Assembly: GCA_034770075.1 (NCBI GenBank)
Contig: JAVJAP010000348.1
Location: 62,001 to 126,000 of the forward strand
Reading direction: 5' to 3'
Source: Aralia elata
Taxonomy: Eukaryota; Streptophyta; Magnoliopsida; Apiales; Araliaceae
Length of the DNA: 64,000 nucleotides
Under the pieces are notes generated by a model. It was not told where the DNA came from, made no database searches, and saw only the letters and a list, made by a program, of their open reading frames with translations. This document shows, one piece after another, positions 23,121 to 34,989 of the stretch; position 1 is the first letter of the stretch; every line of letters begins with the position of its first letter. The translations under genes and the position numbers were made by a program.

Positions 23121-23234
23121 AACCACAATGGAAGCTTTCGTTAACACTCCAAAGTTATAATCATGTCGATCAATTCATCTTTGCACCAAAGCCAAAGACA
23201 TTCAACTGTAACACCAGTGGTCATGATCATACCA
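23121..23234. other. continuation of the Tekay-like remnant up to the satellite
   Basis: Once the solo LTR and one TAAAC are removed, this 114-bp piece joins 7793. It has no recognisable LTR terminus. Satellite sequence starts at about 23235 (GCACCCGAAAAGTGGGG), so this is the junction between the TE nest and the array. Confidence 0.5.
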
Positions 23235-23714
23235 GCACCCGAAAAGTGGGGAAGGAAAAGCCGGTTGACCCCCAAAACGGGGGGGACTTGGCCAGAATCA
23301 CGTCGGGAACAGGTGCGCGGCGAAACTCCACGTCCATCGGAGCGCGCGAAAATTGCGAAAATACCCCACCTTAATAAAAAGCGGCAAAATGCACCCAAAA
23401 AGTGGGGAAGGAAAAGCCGGTTGACCCCCCAAAACGGGGAGACTTGACCAAAATCATGCCGGAAACAAGTACGCGGCAAAACCCCACGTCCGCCGGAGCA
23501 CGAAAATACCCTCACCTTACTAAAAAGGGGGAAAAGACACCCGAAAAGTGGGGAAGAAAAAGCCTGTTGACCCCCAAAACGGGAGGACTTGGCCAGAATC
23601 ACGTCGGGAACAGGTGCACGGCGAAACCCCACGTCCGTTGGAGAGCGCAAAAATTGCGAAAATACCCTCACCTTACTAAAAAGGGGCAAAACGCACCCGG
23701 AAAATGGGGAAGGA
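23235..23714 (-). repeat. 155-bp satellite, about three monomers, minus orientation
   Basis: Three head-to-tail monomers, complementary to the main array at 38597-64000. Landmarks are GTTGACCCCCAAAACGGGG, GACTTGGCCAGAATCACG and CCTCACCTTACTAAAAAG. The run is interrupted in mid-monomer by the insertion at 23715, and AAGGA at 23710-23714 is its TSD. Confidence 0.93.
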
Positions 23715-25195
23715 TGTGACACCCCCCAAATTCGGGTACATCAATCCCACAGATTTGGTGTTCACTATCCCATACATTCATGTCTAACTACCCATAGTAA
23801 AGGATAATAAAGTTAAACTGATTAAATCATCTTCCCACAAAAAGGGGTTACAACTTAAAACTCTTAAGTAAATAAATCCCAGGTCATCTAACCTTTATTA
23901 CAACAATGCGGAATTAAAACATAACATTAAATAAGTCTGATCATATAAATTTCATAGCAATAGTAGTTTGCGAGCTACTTCTACATCTCGCCCTTGCCCT
24001 TACTAGTGGACGGCTCATCTGGCTTCTCAGTCTTAGCTGCAATGTTTTATGCAAGGGTGAGCAAACAATTGCCCACATGTATAATAACAATAACAATAGA
24101 GAAATCACAGAAGTAGATTTTGATTGAGGTGTAATAGTTTTTCCGAAATCAATCAATAATAATCAAAGGTCTGAAAGCTCAACAGATAGCTTGGCTCAAG
24201 AGTTGAATATAGATTTCAAAATTACAAGTATATCTGAGGGTCATAAGACCTCGAACTATGTCCTAGGTTAGCAAGTATCCCTACTGTAACCTTTAACAGT
24301 CTTATAGACTATGGACCATCTGTCTCGTACTCCGGGGGATCAGCCCTTTGTACAATGTATTGTGCACAAACATTTTAACGCTATTGCGTAGTATAATCCC
24401 CTATATTAAGGTTGTTCATCTCAGTTTTACCATTAGAGTCCGTACCAAATGAAGTTTGGTTTGGAATAGCTTCAACAGAAATTCTAGATTTTAGAACGAT
24501 CATCAGCTATGGACTAGTTGAATCAAAAGGGTTCACTAGCCATATAACAATCTGGTTACAATAACAATACAATCTTTGTAAAATGGGACTACAATAACAG
24601 TAGAATTCAAGGATTACAAACAAATATATTGGAGTAACGCATTTGAAAGTCTAGAAAACTCAATCAACATATAATCGTTGAATAATAATGAAAAACCTTG
24701 CTTGAATAACAATAATAGCCAAGGTTAGAGAACTTGCGCAATGAAAAGTAGGATTTAGAAAGTTGTTTAATTGAAAGTAAAGTTTTAGGGAACTTGCCTC
24801 GTGTGTAATCTACACAATCACAACTTACGTTCACCAAACGTCCTACATTCCATTAGGATCACAATGTAAATTAGTTCATTACAACTATGACTAACAATTT
24901 CACTTTCCACTTTAGTACAAGATACCAACTTAATTCATGATCTGAACTCTCTAACTAAACACATAGCACAAATCAGAAATCTATACCATCACATAGCATA
25001 AGACATAACATATAATTAACATCTCCAATCCTTACGGATATCGAGTTACAAATCTTTATAACTTATTGATTCATAACTTATAATCATCATATGAGTAACT
25101 ACATTATGTTATTAAGTATTATACTATGCTTTACGATTCTCCACATACATTAGAATAGGCTAACTTATCATCACCAAGCTATGCATGTAAAAACT

Positions 25196-25380
25196 CATCA
25201 CTGGGTCTGCTCTGGTACCGGCGCGGCCGCGTTACTTTTACTCTTGGAACCTGTGCAGCCGCGCTACACTCATACAGGGACTGATCTGCTGACGGCACGA
25301 CCGCGCTACTTTTGCACTGGTATCCAGCGCTGCCGCGCTGCGACACAAACTTAGTTGCTGCAGCGCGAACAGATTCTGTT
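25196..25380. repeat. GC-rich imperfect repeats inside the LTR
   Basis: Three or four related segments built around GCGGCCGCGTTACTTTT, GCAGCCGCGCTACACTC and CACGACCGCGCTACTTTT stand out as a CpG-rich island in an AT-rich LTR, much like the block at 6826-6990 in the older LTR. Unit length is irregular. Confidence 0.5.
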
Positions 25381-26638
25381 TCCAACCAATTTCACAACTT
25401 ACTCTCTTAAACACCAAAATAGTTATTCACTGATGCTATAAACTCAAAAGACTCAGTAGCATACACCGACAGAATCAATTCAACATCTCAGAATCTTCAA
25501 TTAACCAATTTAAAGATTCAAACATTACAATTCATGTTCTATTTCATATTTTTGATATATTAGTGAAATCAAACACCGTGAATTCGTTTCTAAACCATTT
25601 TGATCCGTTTAAGTTGCATTATCGACGTTTCTTATTGAATTACAATATTACTGCATCAATTTACAGGTTAATACCCAAATTGAACATCAAATTTTATACA
25701 TATGCAAGCTATGAACGTGAAACTTTTCACTGAAAATACAAAACTCTATTTAAAGCATAATTTTATGGATTAATAAAACCAAATTCATTTACAGACATCA
25801 TTCAGTAAATTATGCATACTAACTAACACATATAAACAATTTCTTCATGCATTTAGCCATCAAAATTCACTTACAAAGAATTAAAACCCAACTTTCAGTG
25901 AAGAACTCAATGTAATAAAATTAAAGAATTATAATCAGATTATACCTCTTAATTCTTACCTAGAAATTCTCCTTTTCCCTTCTGAATTTAGCAAAGTTTC
26001 TTTTCAAGACTTAATTTCTCTCTAAACTCTCAACTCTTTATTATTCTTTCAAACTCTGTGTTCTCTCTTAGGCTTAGCAAAATAACGTAAAGAAATAAAA
26101 CTGCAGACTTTTAGAATATAACCTGATGATACATATCAATAGGCATTTTAATTCATTCATCAGTTACACAAAATTCAAAAGCCATAAGGATTGTTTGGCA
26201 AAACTAAATTAAAAATAGAATTCAAAAGTCATAAGGTTTGTTTAGTAAAACATAAAATCCATTCTTCCATTATTTCAATAATCCTTTTATACTAAGGTTC
26301 AATTGTCACACATACTTTAATTTAAACTTACTAATAAATAAATTCAATTAAACCTTACTAATTAAATTATAATTACTATTTGGTCAACAATAATATTACC
26401 AAATAAATCATTTTATTCAAATAAAATATTTATTCAAATAAATCATTATTCATCTAATTTAACTATTAAATTAAATTAGAATAAACACCACCAAATAACA
26501 ATTAACATATTTATACTAAAATAAATTACTCCACAATAATTCCATCAATTATTTATTTTATTCAATAAATAAATCAACTAAAATATTTACTTAACTCAAT
26601 AAATATTTTATTTATTCACAAAAATCACATTCGTTACA

Positions 26639-26675
26639 TTCTCCCTCCTTAAAAGGATTCTGTACCCAGAATCAC
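26639..26675 (-). promoter_or_regulatory. polypurine tract with adjacent dyad
   Basis: On the minus strand AAGGAGGGAGAA abuts the LTR edge TGTAACG. Upstream of it is a GATTC-N9-GAATC dyad whose loop is diverged (TGGGTACA) from that at 14572 while the arms are kept. Confidence 0.75.
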
Positions 26676-26708
26676 AATGCAATTAATTCAATTAATTCGT
26701 CCGTTACA

Positions 26709-27891
26709 AAGGAAAAACCGGTTGACCCCCAAAACGGGGAGACTTGGCAAGAATCACGCCGTAAACAGGTGCACGGTGAAACCCCACGTCCGCCGGAGCG
26801 CGCGAAAATTACGAAAATACACTCACCTTACTAAAAAGAGGCAAAACGCACCCGAAAAGTGGGGAAGGAAAAGTCGGTTGATCCCAAAAATAGGGGGAAT
26901 TGGCCAGAATCACGCTGGGACAGGTCCGCGGCGAAACCTCACATCTGTCAGAGCGCGCGAAAATTACGAAAATACCCTCACCTTACAAAAAGGGGCAAAA
27001 CGCACCCGAAAAGTGGCGAATGAAAAGCCGGTTGCCCGCCAAAACGAGGGGACTTGGCCAGAATCATGCCGGGAACTAGTGTGCGACGAAACCCCACATC
27101 AGCTGGAGCGCGCGAAAATTGCAAAAATACTATCACCTTACTAAAAATGGGCAAAACGCACCTTAAAAGTGGGGGCAGAAAAACCTGGTTGACCCCCAAA
27201 ACGGGGGGACTTAGCCAGAATCACGTCGGGAATAGGTGCGCGGCGAAACTCCACGTCCGCCGGTGCGCGTGAAAATTGCGAAAATACCCTCACCTTACTA
27301 AAAAGGGGCAAAATGCACCTGAAAAGTGGGGCAGGAAAAGCCGGTTGACCCCCAAAATGGGAGGACTTGGCAAGAATTACGCCAAGAACAGGTGCAGAAC
27401 GAAACCCCACGTCCGCCGGAGCGCAAAAATTGCGAAAATACCCTCACCTTACTAAAAAAGGCAAAACGCACCCGAAAAGGGGGGAAGAAAAAGCCGGTTG
27501 ACCCAGAAAACGGAGGGACTTGGCCATAATCACGCCGGAAATAGGTGCGTGGTAAAACCCCACATTCGCTGGAGCGCGCGAAAAATGCGAAAATACCCTC
27601 ACCTTACTAAAAAAGGCAAAACGCACCCGAAAAGTGGGGAAGAAAAAGCCGGTTAATCTCCAAAACGGGGGGACTTGGCTAGAATCACGCCGGGAACGGG
27701 TGCGCGACGAAACCCCACGTCCACTGGAGCGTGCAAAAATTGCGAAAATACCCTCACTTTACTACAAAGGTGCAAAACGCACCTGAAATGTGGGGCAGGA
27801 AAAGTCAGTTGATCCCCAAAACGGCGGGACTTGGCCAGAATCACGCCTGGAACAGGTGCGCGGCAAAACACTACGTCCAACAGGCGTGCGA
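26709..27891 (-). repeat. 155-bp satellite, about 7.6 monomers, minus orientation
   Basis: Continues the monomer cut at 23714. Monomers follow head to tail with the same landmarks. The run stops in mid-monomer at GGCGTGCGA, where the copia element begins; TGCGA (27887-27891) is its TSD. The last monomer is more diverged near the insertion. Confidence 0.93.
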
Positions 27892-29529
27892 TGAAATTCA
27901 GATAAGGCACACTTAGAAGGGGGGTTGAATAAGTGTGGATACAGACTATTACCAATTAAAAATTTTATACCAAACTTTTTGAATACAGTTTACTATATAG
28001 ATGAATGCAGCTTACTAAATGAATATAGTCTACCGAATTACTATGAATGCAGCTTACTGAATGAATATGGTCTACCGAATTACTATTTTTGTTTAAGAAA
28101 ATATCTTGGTGATTTTATAGATTAATATAACTTAGTGAAAATACTTGGTAATAATGAATTATCTTAAAATAATGCAAATATTCAAATTTTAATTATTAAG
28201 ATAATTAACTAACTTTTGAATAATTAAAGTAAAGCAAGTAATAAAATCAACACCAAGATTTTTTACGTGATTCAGCTATTACCCTCTATAATAATAGCCT
28301 ACTCCACGTCCAATACCAATTAGTATTAGAGACTCACTTTATTTCTTTTAACAATCAATTCCTGTTACAAAACAGATTCTATCAAATCTTGAATTACAAT
28401 AATTCACTTGAGCACTTTTGCTCCTTGTGCACCAATGCACTCCTTAAGCACCTATGCTTCCTTGAATCTGTATGTAAACAAACCTTAATCCACCTGGATT
28501 AAATTCCTTTAGACAACACTTAGTTTAAAGAATTTAAAATTACAATAATAGAGGTCTAGTGATCAAAGCAAATAATCAATTTAACAATGCAAGGCTCAAC
28601 TAATGAATGCAATGATCAAGTAGAGTTAAAAGATATCACCAATATTATGCCCACGTAATTTGCTGAAAATATATCTGAATATAATAGCACAGCAGCTTGA
28701 AGAATTACACTGAAAATAATTAAATCTCTTTCAAATATATGGTTGCAAAATATTAATTCAAGTAAGTCAGGTATATTTGAAAAACAGTTCTTCCTTTTAT
28801 AGCCCAGAAACAAAACTTAAAATATTTCCGTTGCTAATTGTGGAAAACAATCAAATATTAATACCGTTAATGGCTAAGAGAAATCAAAACCAATTTATCT
28901 TTGGTTGTAACAAAAAAAATTTGTTGGACACTTTCAAAAAGATAACTGCACCGAGTAGGAATCATTATCTGCTGCCACTAATTAAGATAGGAAAGAGAAC
29001 CAATTTTGTCAAGATAATAATTATCTTATATTCCCAAGATCCTTATCCCATTCTTTTAGAAAAGTAATCATATCTTATCAATATACTCCAACCACTTCCA
29101 AATTTCCAACAAAAAGTATTACACGTGGCTTTACAAAACATGATCAGCAGTACATGTGGAATACCAATTTTTATCAAAAGCTTAGCCATGCATCTAATTT
29201 AATAATAACAACCATACATCAGTTTAGCCATGCACGAACATTTAATCAATAAGCTAAAACCTTCTTTTATGCATACCACTCAACAAATAAATATATATAA
29301 TAAAGACATGACAAGCATAGTTTAATGCATAAATATTATGTCCTAGAGCCTTGTATTGGAAAATTAAATATTTGCAATGACCTTACATATTTTCCTTAAG
29401 ACTCAAATCTTCATTGTTTCTTGACAATAACTCTTTCGTCAATTTCCTGAAAATTCCACAACAAGCAAATTAGATCATATAATCAAGTTATCATTAAAAC
29501 AAAAAGGTTTGAATATTATCATATCAACG
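27892..29529 (-). repeat. 3' LTR (1638 bp) of the Sirevirus-like element
   Basis: Starts TGAAATTCAGATAAGGCACA and ends CATATCAACG, where the other copy has the expected CA end. It contains the stem-loop array at 27981-28086 and a TATA box on the minus strand (28801-28793, TATAAAAGG). Confidence 0.95.
27981..28086. repeat. stem-loop minisatellite in the copia LTR
   Basis: Units of 22, 18, 24, 18 and 24 bp share the GAATNCAG-YTTA-CTGAATT pattern (for example GAATGCAGCTTACTGAAT at 28045-28062). The 18+24 pair repeats as a 42-bp block. The equivalent block in the right LTR is 36864-36969. Confidence 0.75.
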
Positions 29530-29544
29530 TTCTCCCCCTTTTTG
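29530..29544 (-). promoter_or_regulatory. polypurine tract of the copia element
   Basis: On the minus strand AAAAAGGGGGAGAA abuts the 3' LTR and would prime plus-strand DNA synthesis. Confidence 0.9.
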
Positions 29545-29857
29545 ATGATGACAACACCAAAAATATAACTCCCCCTGAATTCATGCATATTTAAAAAAAA
29601 TTCAAAGCATAATCCTGCAAAAATATGTTAGCTGGAAATTAATAGAACAAGCATAATCAATTATAATATCTAGTACTGGCTCCAGCCATATTATTCAAAA
29701 ACAATCATACCAAAAACATTTAAAACATAACCACCAAATTGTCTTTAAAATAGTTCAAAAATAAAATCCCCAGATAACATTCATCATATGATCTTTCACA
29801 GCAACCATCCAACCATCCTTTGGCTTGTCTCCCCCTTTGTCATCACCAAAAAGATTG
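29545..29857. other. untranslated stretch between env-like ORF and PPT
   Basis: About 310 bp of AT-rich sequence with no supported frame. A second purine-rich run on the minus strand (GACAAAGGGGGAGACAAG near 29824-29841) resembles the extra PPT-like tracts described for Sireviruses. Confidence 0.5.
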
Positions 29858-31533
29858 TTAAACATCAATGTCATCGATATGAATTGTTGGTAGAGGACGA
29901 TTAGTGAAATAAGGACGATGGAGAACACGATGAAGGTTTTCTTCCAGAGAGAAATCATGAGCAAATTTAGGCGGACGAGGAATAAAAGTCTCATTTGGTA
30001 AAGGTAAATCCAGAAAATCACCAATATATTCAGCCATCCAATTACACCGAGGCCATTCCGGAACAGGAGAATTCATAGAGGTAAAATGTAACTTCTTACC
30101 AACGTCATTCAATCGATGAGCCATGAAATCAGCAAATTCTCCAACTTGATTACTCACAAACTTAAGTTCTTGACTGAGTTGACAAGAATTTCTATTGATC
30201 TTTCGATGTAAAGATTCAATCATAGCCATGGTTTGCAATTCGAAACCAGCTTGAAGATCAATGAATTCATCCTCAAATTTTGAAAAATATTTAGATAAAT
30301 CAGTTGCCCGCATAGGCAAATCTCCTTTTTCCAAAACAGAAATCCTTTGTTTTAGATCAACAATGTCAGAACGAATGACTTCTTGATTTTTGAGAATTTG
30401 AGATAACATATCAACCACTATGGTAGAGGAGACCGGGGATGGAGGATGTGAATCAGAATTATCAGTGGGTAAAGCAGAGGAACCAACATTTGGTGAAGGA
30501 GGAATAGAATCAGGGGTGAGACGTACAAATGAACCATCAACAAAGGAAATATGAGACTGTTTGAGATTAGCAGAATCAATAAAGTCGTTGTGAGATACCA
30601 CTATCTCATCATCAAGATAGATTTTAAAATGCTGAAACAGTTTCGTTAAAAACAAACCATAGGGCAAACACTTTTTAGTTTGACGGATACAACTCATCAT
30701 GTGAGACATCATCGTAAGAAAAAATTAAAGTTGACTCCTTTTAAAATCATAGCAATAACAACCAAATCTTGATAAGTGAAATTCTCTCCACCACCTATTC
30801 GTGGAAATAGATTATATCGAAGAATTTTGTGCAAAACACATGCAAGTGGACAAACATCAACAGTTTTAGGAGTAACTAGAGTTGTCAAAGATGAATCATC
30901 CATCATTGTATGAAGTTGTTCAAGAGGAGGAAAGGGGATATTGGCAGCACCCTTAAGAGTAAATGGACAAGGTCCTGATGAAGAAATATTAAGAATACTC
31001 TCAAAATCTATCACTGTGAAAAACATAGATTTTCCCTTCACAAAGGTTGTATAACAGTCTCCATTACACTCTAAGTTTGTGTAAAATTGTTGTATCAAAC
31101 GAGGATATGCCTTAGTCGGAGGAAAAAGCATGGCAGAAATTCCACAAGACATAAAAAGTTTCTCCAAAGATGAGTTTTTAAAATAAAACAAGTCTAAAAA
31201 CTTTTCATAAACAAATTGTTTGGTGGCAATGGAATTTTTAAACCGTGCTTCGAAACTATGACCTCGAAAGAAATTATCTGGTAGATCAGAAACGGTAGAA
31301 AAAGGAATTACCAGGTTTGTTGGTGGATCAGATTGTGAAGGATGAGAGTCTGAAGCAGGAGAGGGAGGATCTTTCTGTAGAAAAGAGAAACTGGAATCAG
31401 ATCCATCAGAGGCAGACGAAATAGGAACTGAAGTCTGGCTTTCGGACTTCTTTGACGATCGAGAAGTATAAGACGATCAAGGATGAGTTTTGTTTTTGAT
31501 TGATATACCGGATGAACGTGATCGTGTCTTCAT
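29858..31533 (-). pseudogene. env-like ORF of the Sirevirus element, one stop and one frameshift
   Basis: The frame opens at an ATG at 31533 (MKTRSRSSG...), 300 bp after pol ends. It is stopped at codon 19 by TGA (31477-31479) and continues in the same frame through a Ser/Pro-rich part and the block PRLIQQFYTNLECNGD...VKGKSMFFTVIDFESIL, which I recognise as the 'putative plant transposon protein' type domain. A frameshift near 30710-30720 moves it to the next frame (CLPYGLFLTKLFQHF), which then runs to 29858. The C-terminal part has a Pro/Ser-rich segment and a long heptad-rich region (SQILKNQEVIRSDIVDLKQR, then FELQTMAMIESLHRKINR), a probable coiled coil. A third ORF of this kind after pol is typical of SIRE-type elements; its role is unproven and no clear transmembrane helix is seen. 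Confidence 0.75.
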
Positions 31534-31837
31534 ACTTGTTGTTGAAAGTCAAACCAGATGAGAAACAGAGAAATATCAGAGAGTTGTATTGAGAGAAGAA
31601 GATGAATGCTCTGCCTTTAATAAGAACGTGTTAGACTTCAAAAAGACTCCTTGAAACAATAAAACCCTTGCTTTAGTCTTTTCAAATTCTAATCTCATTA
31701 TGATAGATACCGAGAATCGTGCTAGTGCAGATACGCCTTCTTTGCCGGTTACAAACAGATAATGTATATCAACAAAACTTAGTTAAAATAATAATATGCA
31801 GATATTTATGCATGACTTATTGCAATACGTGATCATA

Positions 31838-34800
31838 TTATACCAAGCACATACCAAGTTCTCTTCTCAACATACAAAATGTTTCTTCACTTAATGGTTT
31901 AGTAAAAATATCAGCTAATTATTTTTCTGTTAGAATAAAGATTAATTTTATTAAACCTTTTGAAACATTATCTCTTAAAAAATGATGCCTAACTTCTATA
32001 TGTTTTGTTCGTGAATGCAAGACAGGATTTTTTGATATGTCAATAGTGCTAGAATTATCACAATAAATAGGCACACTACCACATAAAATATCAAAATCAT
32101 ATAGAGTTTGTCTCATCCATAAGATTTGAGAGCAACAACTCCCTGCAGCTAAATATTCTCCCTCAGTAGTTGACAAAGCAACTGAAGTTTGCTTTTTATT
32201 ATGCCATGTAACCAGACAATGACCTAAAAATGTACAAGCACCACTGGTACTTTTTCTATCAATTTGGCATCCTGCATAATCAGCATCTGAATAACCCATT
32301 AGATCAAAATGATTGCAAATAGGATAAAATAACCCTAAATTAATAGTACCACTCAAATACTTAAAAATCCTCTTAACAGCTTGTAAGTGGGATTCTTTGG
32401 GTTTTGCTTGAAATCGAGCACAAAGACATACACTATACATTATATCAGGTCTTGATGCAGTTAAATATAATAAACATCCAATCATACCTCGATATTTTGT
32501 TAACTCTACATCTATACCTTTATCATCTGATGTCAGTTTTATTGATGTACTCATTGGTGTAGCCTTTGGGTTGGATCCTTCAAAACCAAATCTTTTGAGG
32601 AGCTCTTTTGTGTACTTGGTTTGATGAATATAGATCCCTTCCATAGTTTGCTTGATTTGAAGTCCCAAAAAGTAATTTAGTTCTCCCATTAAGCTCATAT
32701 CAAATTCCTTATGCATACATTTTGAAAACCACTCACAAAGAAAATCGTTAGTAGCACCAAATATTATATCATCCACATATATTTGAACAACAATTATATC
32801 ATTTTTATCATGCATAATAAATAATGTGGAATCAATTTTACCTCTAGTGAAACCACTGGAGAGAAGATACTTACTCAACCTCTCGTCCCAAGCCCTTGGA
32901 GCTTGCTTGAGACCATATAGAGCTTTCTTTAGCTTGAAAACATGATTTGGGTATTTCTCATGATCGAATCCAGGAGGCTGTTTGACATAGACTTTTTCAT
33001 TAATGTATCCATTTAGGAACGCGTTTTTTACATCCATTTGATAAAGCTTAAATTTTTTAAAGCATGCAAAGGCTAATAAAATTCGGATGGATTCCAGTCT
33101 TGCTACTGGGGCATAAGTCTCTTCGTAGTCGATTCCTTCTTGTTGATTATATCCTTGAGCCACTAGCCTTGCTTTGTTGCGAGTGATTGTCCCATGTTCA
33201 TCAAGCTTGTTTTTAAACACCTATTTTGTTCCAATGATAGAAACATCTTTAGGAGGAGGCATTAATTCCCAAACTTGACATCGTTCAAATTGTTGAAGTT
33301 CCTCTTGCATTGCCATTAACCAACTTTCATCGAGAATGGCTTCCTTAGCATTCTTTGGCTCAACTTGTGATAAGAATGCAGAGAATGCACATTGATTTTG
33401 TAACCCTCTTCGTGTGGTGATTCCTTTGTTTATATCTCTGATAATGTTTTCTGGTGGATGATTCTTAAGATATCTTGCAGTCTTTAGCATTTGGACATCG
33501 TGTATTACATCTTCTTGTTGGGGGAAATCTTCCTCAAGTTCTTGTGTTGTTCCTTGTTCCATTCCTTGTGTGTTCTCCAATTCAGCTTACTGAATCTGTT
33601 CATTTGGCTTGCTGAATAGATTTCTCCGGTTTGCCGGATTCACTAAGATCTCCAAATTACCTGCATCCTCTTCTATTTCTTTTGGAAGATCATTGTTAGT
33701 TTCATTAAACGTTATATGAATAGATTCTTCAACACATAATTTATTTATATTAAATACATGATATGCCTTGCTATTTTGTGAATAGCCAATGAAAATACCT
33801 TCATAAGATTTAGCATCAAATTTTCCCAGGTTATCACTAGTATTCAATATATAACATCTAGATCCAAAAACTTTGAAATAACTAATATTAGGAATTTTGT
33901 TATTCAAAAGTTCATAAGGAGTTTTCAAAATAATAGGACGAATAAGAACTCTATTTAACACATAACAAGACGTATTAACAGCTTCTGCCCAAAACTTCTT
34001 TGGAAGTTTGCTTTCTTGTAAAAGTGTTCTAGTTGTTTCTTGAAGTGTCCTATTCTTTCTTTCCACTACTCCGTTTTGCTGAGGAGTTCTCGGAGCTGAA
34101 AACTCATGGCTAATTCCTTTTTGATCACAAAATATGGTAAAGTCCTTTAGAAATTCAGTACCATGATCACTTCGAATTTTTATAAGTTTGAGACAATACT
34201 TAGTCTCTAAACTTCTTATCAATTTCTCAAACTCTTTAAATGCTTCATCTTTGGTTCTTAAAAACAACACCCAAGTATATCTAGAAAAATCATCAACTAT
34301 TACAAAAGCATAAAATTTACCTTTAATACTAGCATGCCTTTCAGGACCAAATAGATCAAGATGAAGTAGTTGTAGAGGAGAGGAAGTTGATACCATGTTC
34401 TTTGCTGTAAACGAAGTTCTTACTTGTTTCCCAAGTTAGCAAGGAATACATATTTCTCTCTTTTCATACTTTATCTTTGGCAATCCTTTGACAAGATTCT
34501 TTGAGGATAATTTCTTGATCAAATCCATGTGAACATGTCCCATCCTCTTATGCCATAGGTTAGCCTCGTCTTGTACAGTTGCTAGACATAATTCTTCATC
34601 CTGTTGCTCAAAATCAATAGTATATATATTTCCTTCCCTTTGTGCAACTAAAGTAGTTTTGTTAGTACCATGAGAAATTGTACACTTTTCTTTTTCAAAA
34701 CTAACTTGATGACCATTATCCATTAATTGGCTAACACTTATAAGATTAAATTCAAGTCCACTAACAAGATGAATATTATCAATATTGACCTTACCATTAC

Positions 34801-34989
34801 CAATTTTACCTTTCCGATAATCTCACAGGTTCGATTATCTCCAAAAGTAACCGTCCCATTTTTCTTCTTGATTTTTAGTTCCACGAACTTCGATTTATCA
34901 CCAGTCATGTGACGAGAGCACCCACTATCAAGAATCCATTTTTGAGATGGAACTTTTTCCTTGAAGCATACCTGTCAAGAAAAATTAAT
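31838..34989 (-). pseudogene. copia pol (protease, integrase, reverse transcriptase, RNase H), broken
   Basis: In order on the minus strand: protease with WILDSGCSRHMTGD (about 34940-34900), whose frame shifts near 34815; GAG-pre-integrase HHCC (WHKRMGH...CIPC, 34560-34440); integrase core with the D, D, E residues in LLHLDLFG, IRSDHGTEF and NGVVERKNR; reverse transcriptase with ARLVAQGYNQ, QMDVKNAFLNG and YVDDIIFG; and RNase H with GYSDADYAGC, ALSTTEGEYLAA and HSRTKHIEVRHHFLRD. In-frame stops are at 34436 (TAA), 33587 (TAA), 33221 (TAG in place of Trp in GTK-VFKNK) and 31919 (TAA). After the last, the conserved tail LADIFTKPLSEETF continues to the natural stop at 31838-31840. Three of the four stops fit C-to-T changes on one strand or the other. 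The protein would process Gag, copy RNA and integrate cDNA; this copy cannot. Confidence 0.93.
33579..33644. repeat. three 22-bp stem-loop units inside the pol frame
   Basis: Units at 33579-33600 (AATTCAGCTTACTGAAT core), 33601-33622 and 33623-33644 (TCCGG-TTTG-CCGGA core) have an exact 22-bp period; 66 bp equals 22 codons, so the frame is kept. They fall between the integrase and reverse-transcriptase domains. The TAA at 33587 lies inside the first unit's loop (minus strand CAGTAAGCTG). Confidence 0.8.

Larger units (their letters stand above)
23715..26708 (-). mobile_element. Tekay-like LTR with 70-bp internal stub, TSD AAGGA
   Basis: An LTR of 2924 bp (23715-26638; TGTGACACCCCCCAAATTCG...TTCGTTACA) is followed by a PPT and dyad on the minus strand (26639-26675) and about 30 bp more, ending CCGTTACA at 26708. 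AAGGA flanks the unit on both sides (23710-23714, 26709-26713), and the satellite monomer reads on perfectly across it. So the whole 2994 bp came from one insertion whose internal region and second LTR are now almost gone; the last CGTTACA may be the surviving tip of that LTR. A TGAGCA-N6-TGCCCA dyad sits at 24058-24075. No coding frame is present. Confidence 0.83.

Noticed and set aside
23141..23722. 193-codon minus-strand frame
   Set aside because: It runs through satellite monomers and the junction with an unrelated LTR remnant.
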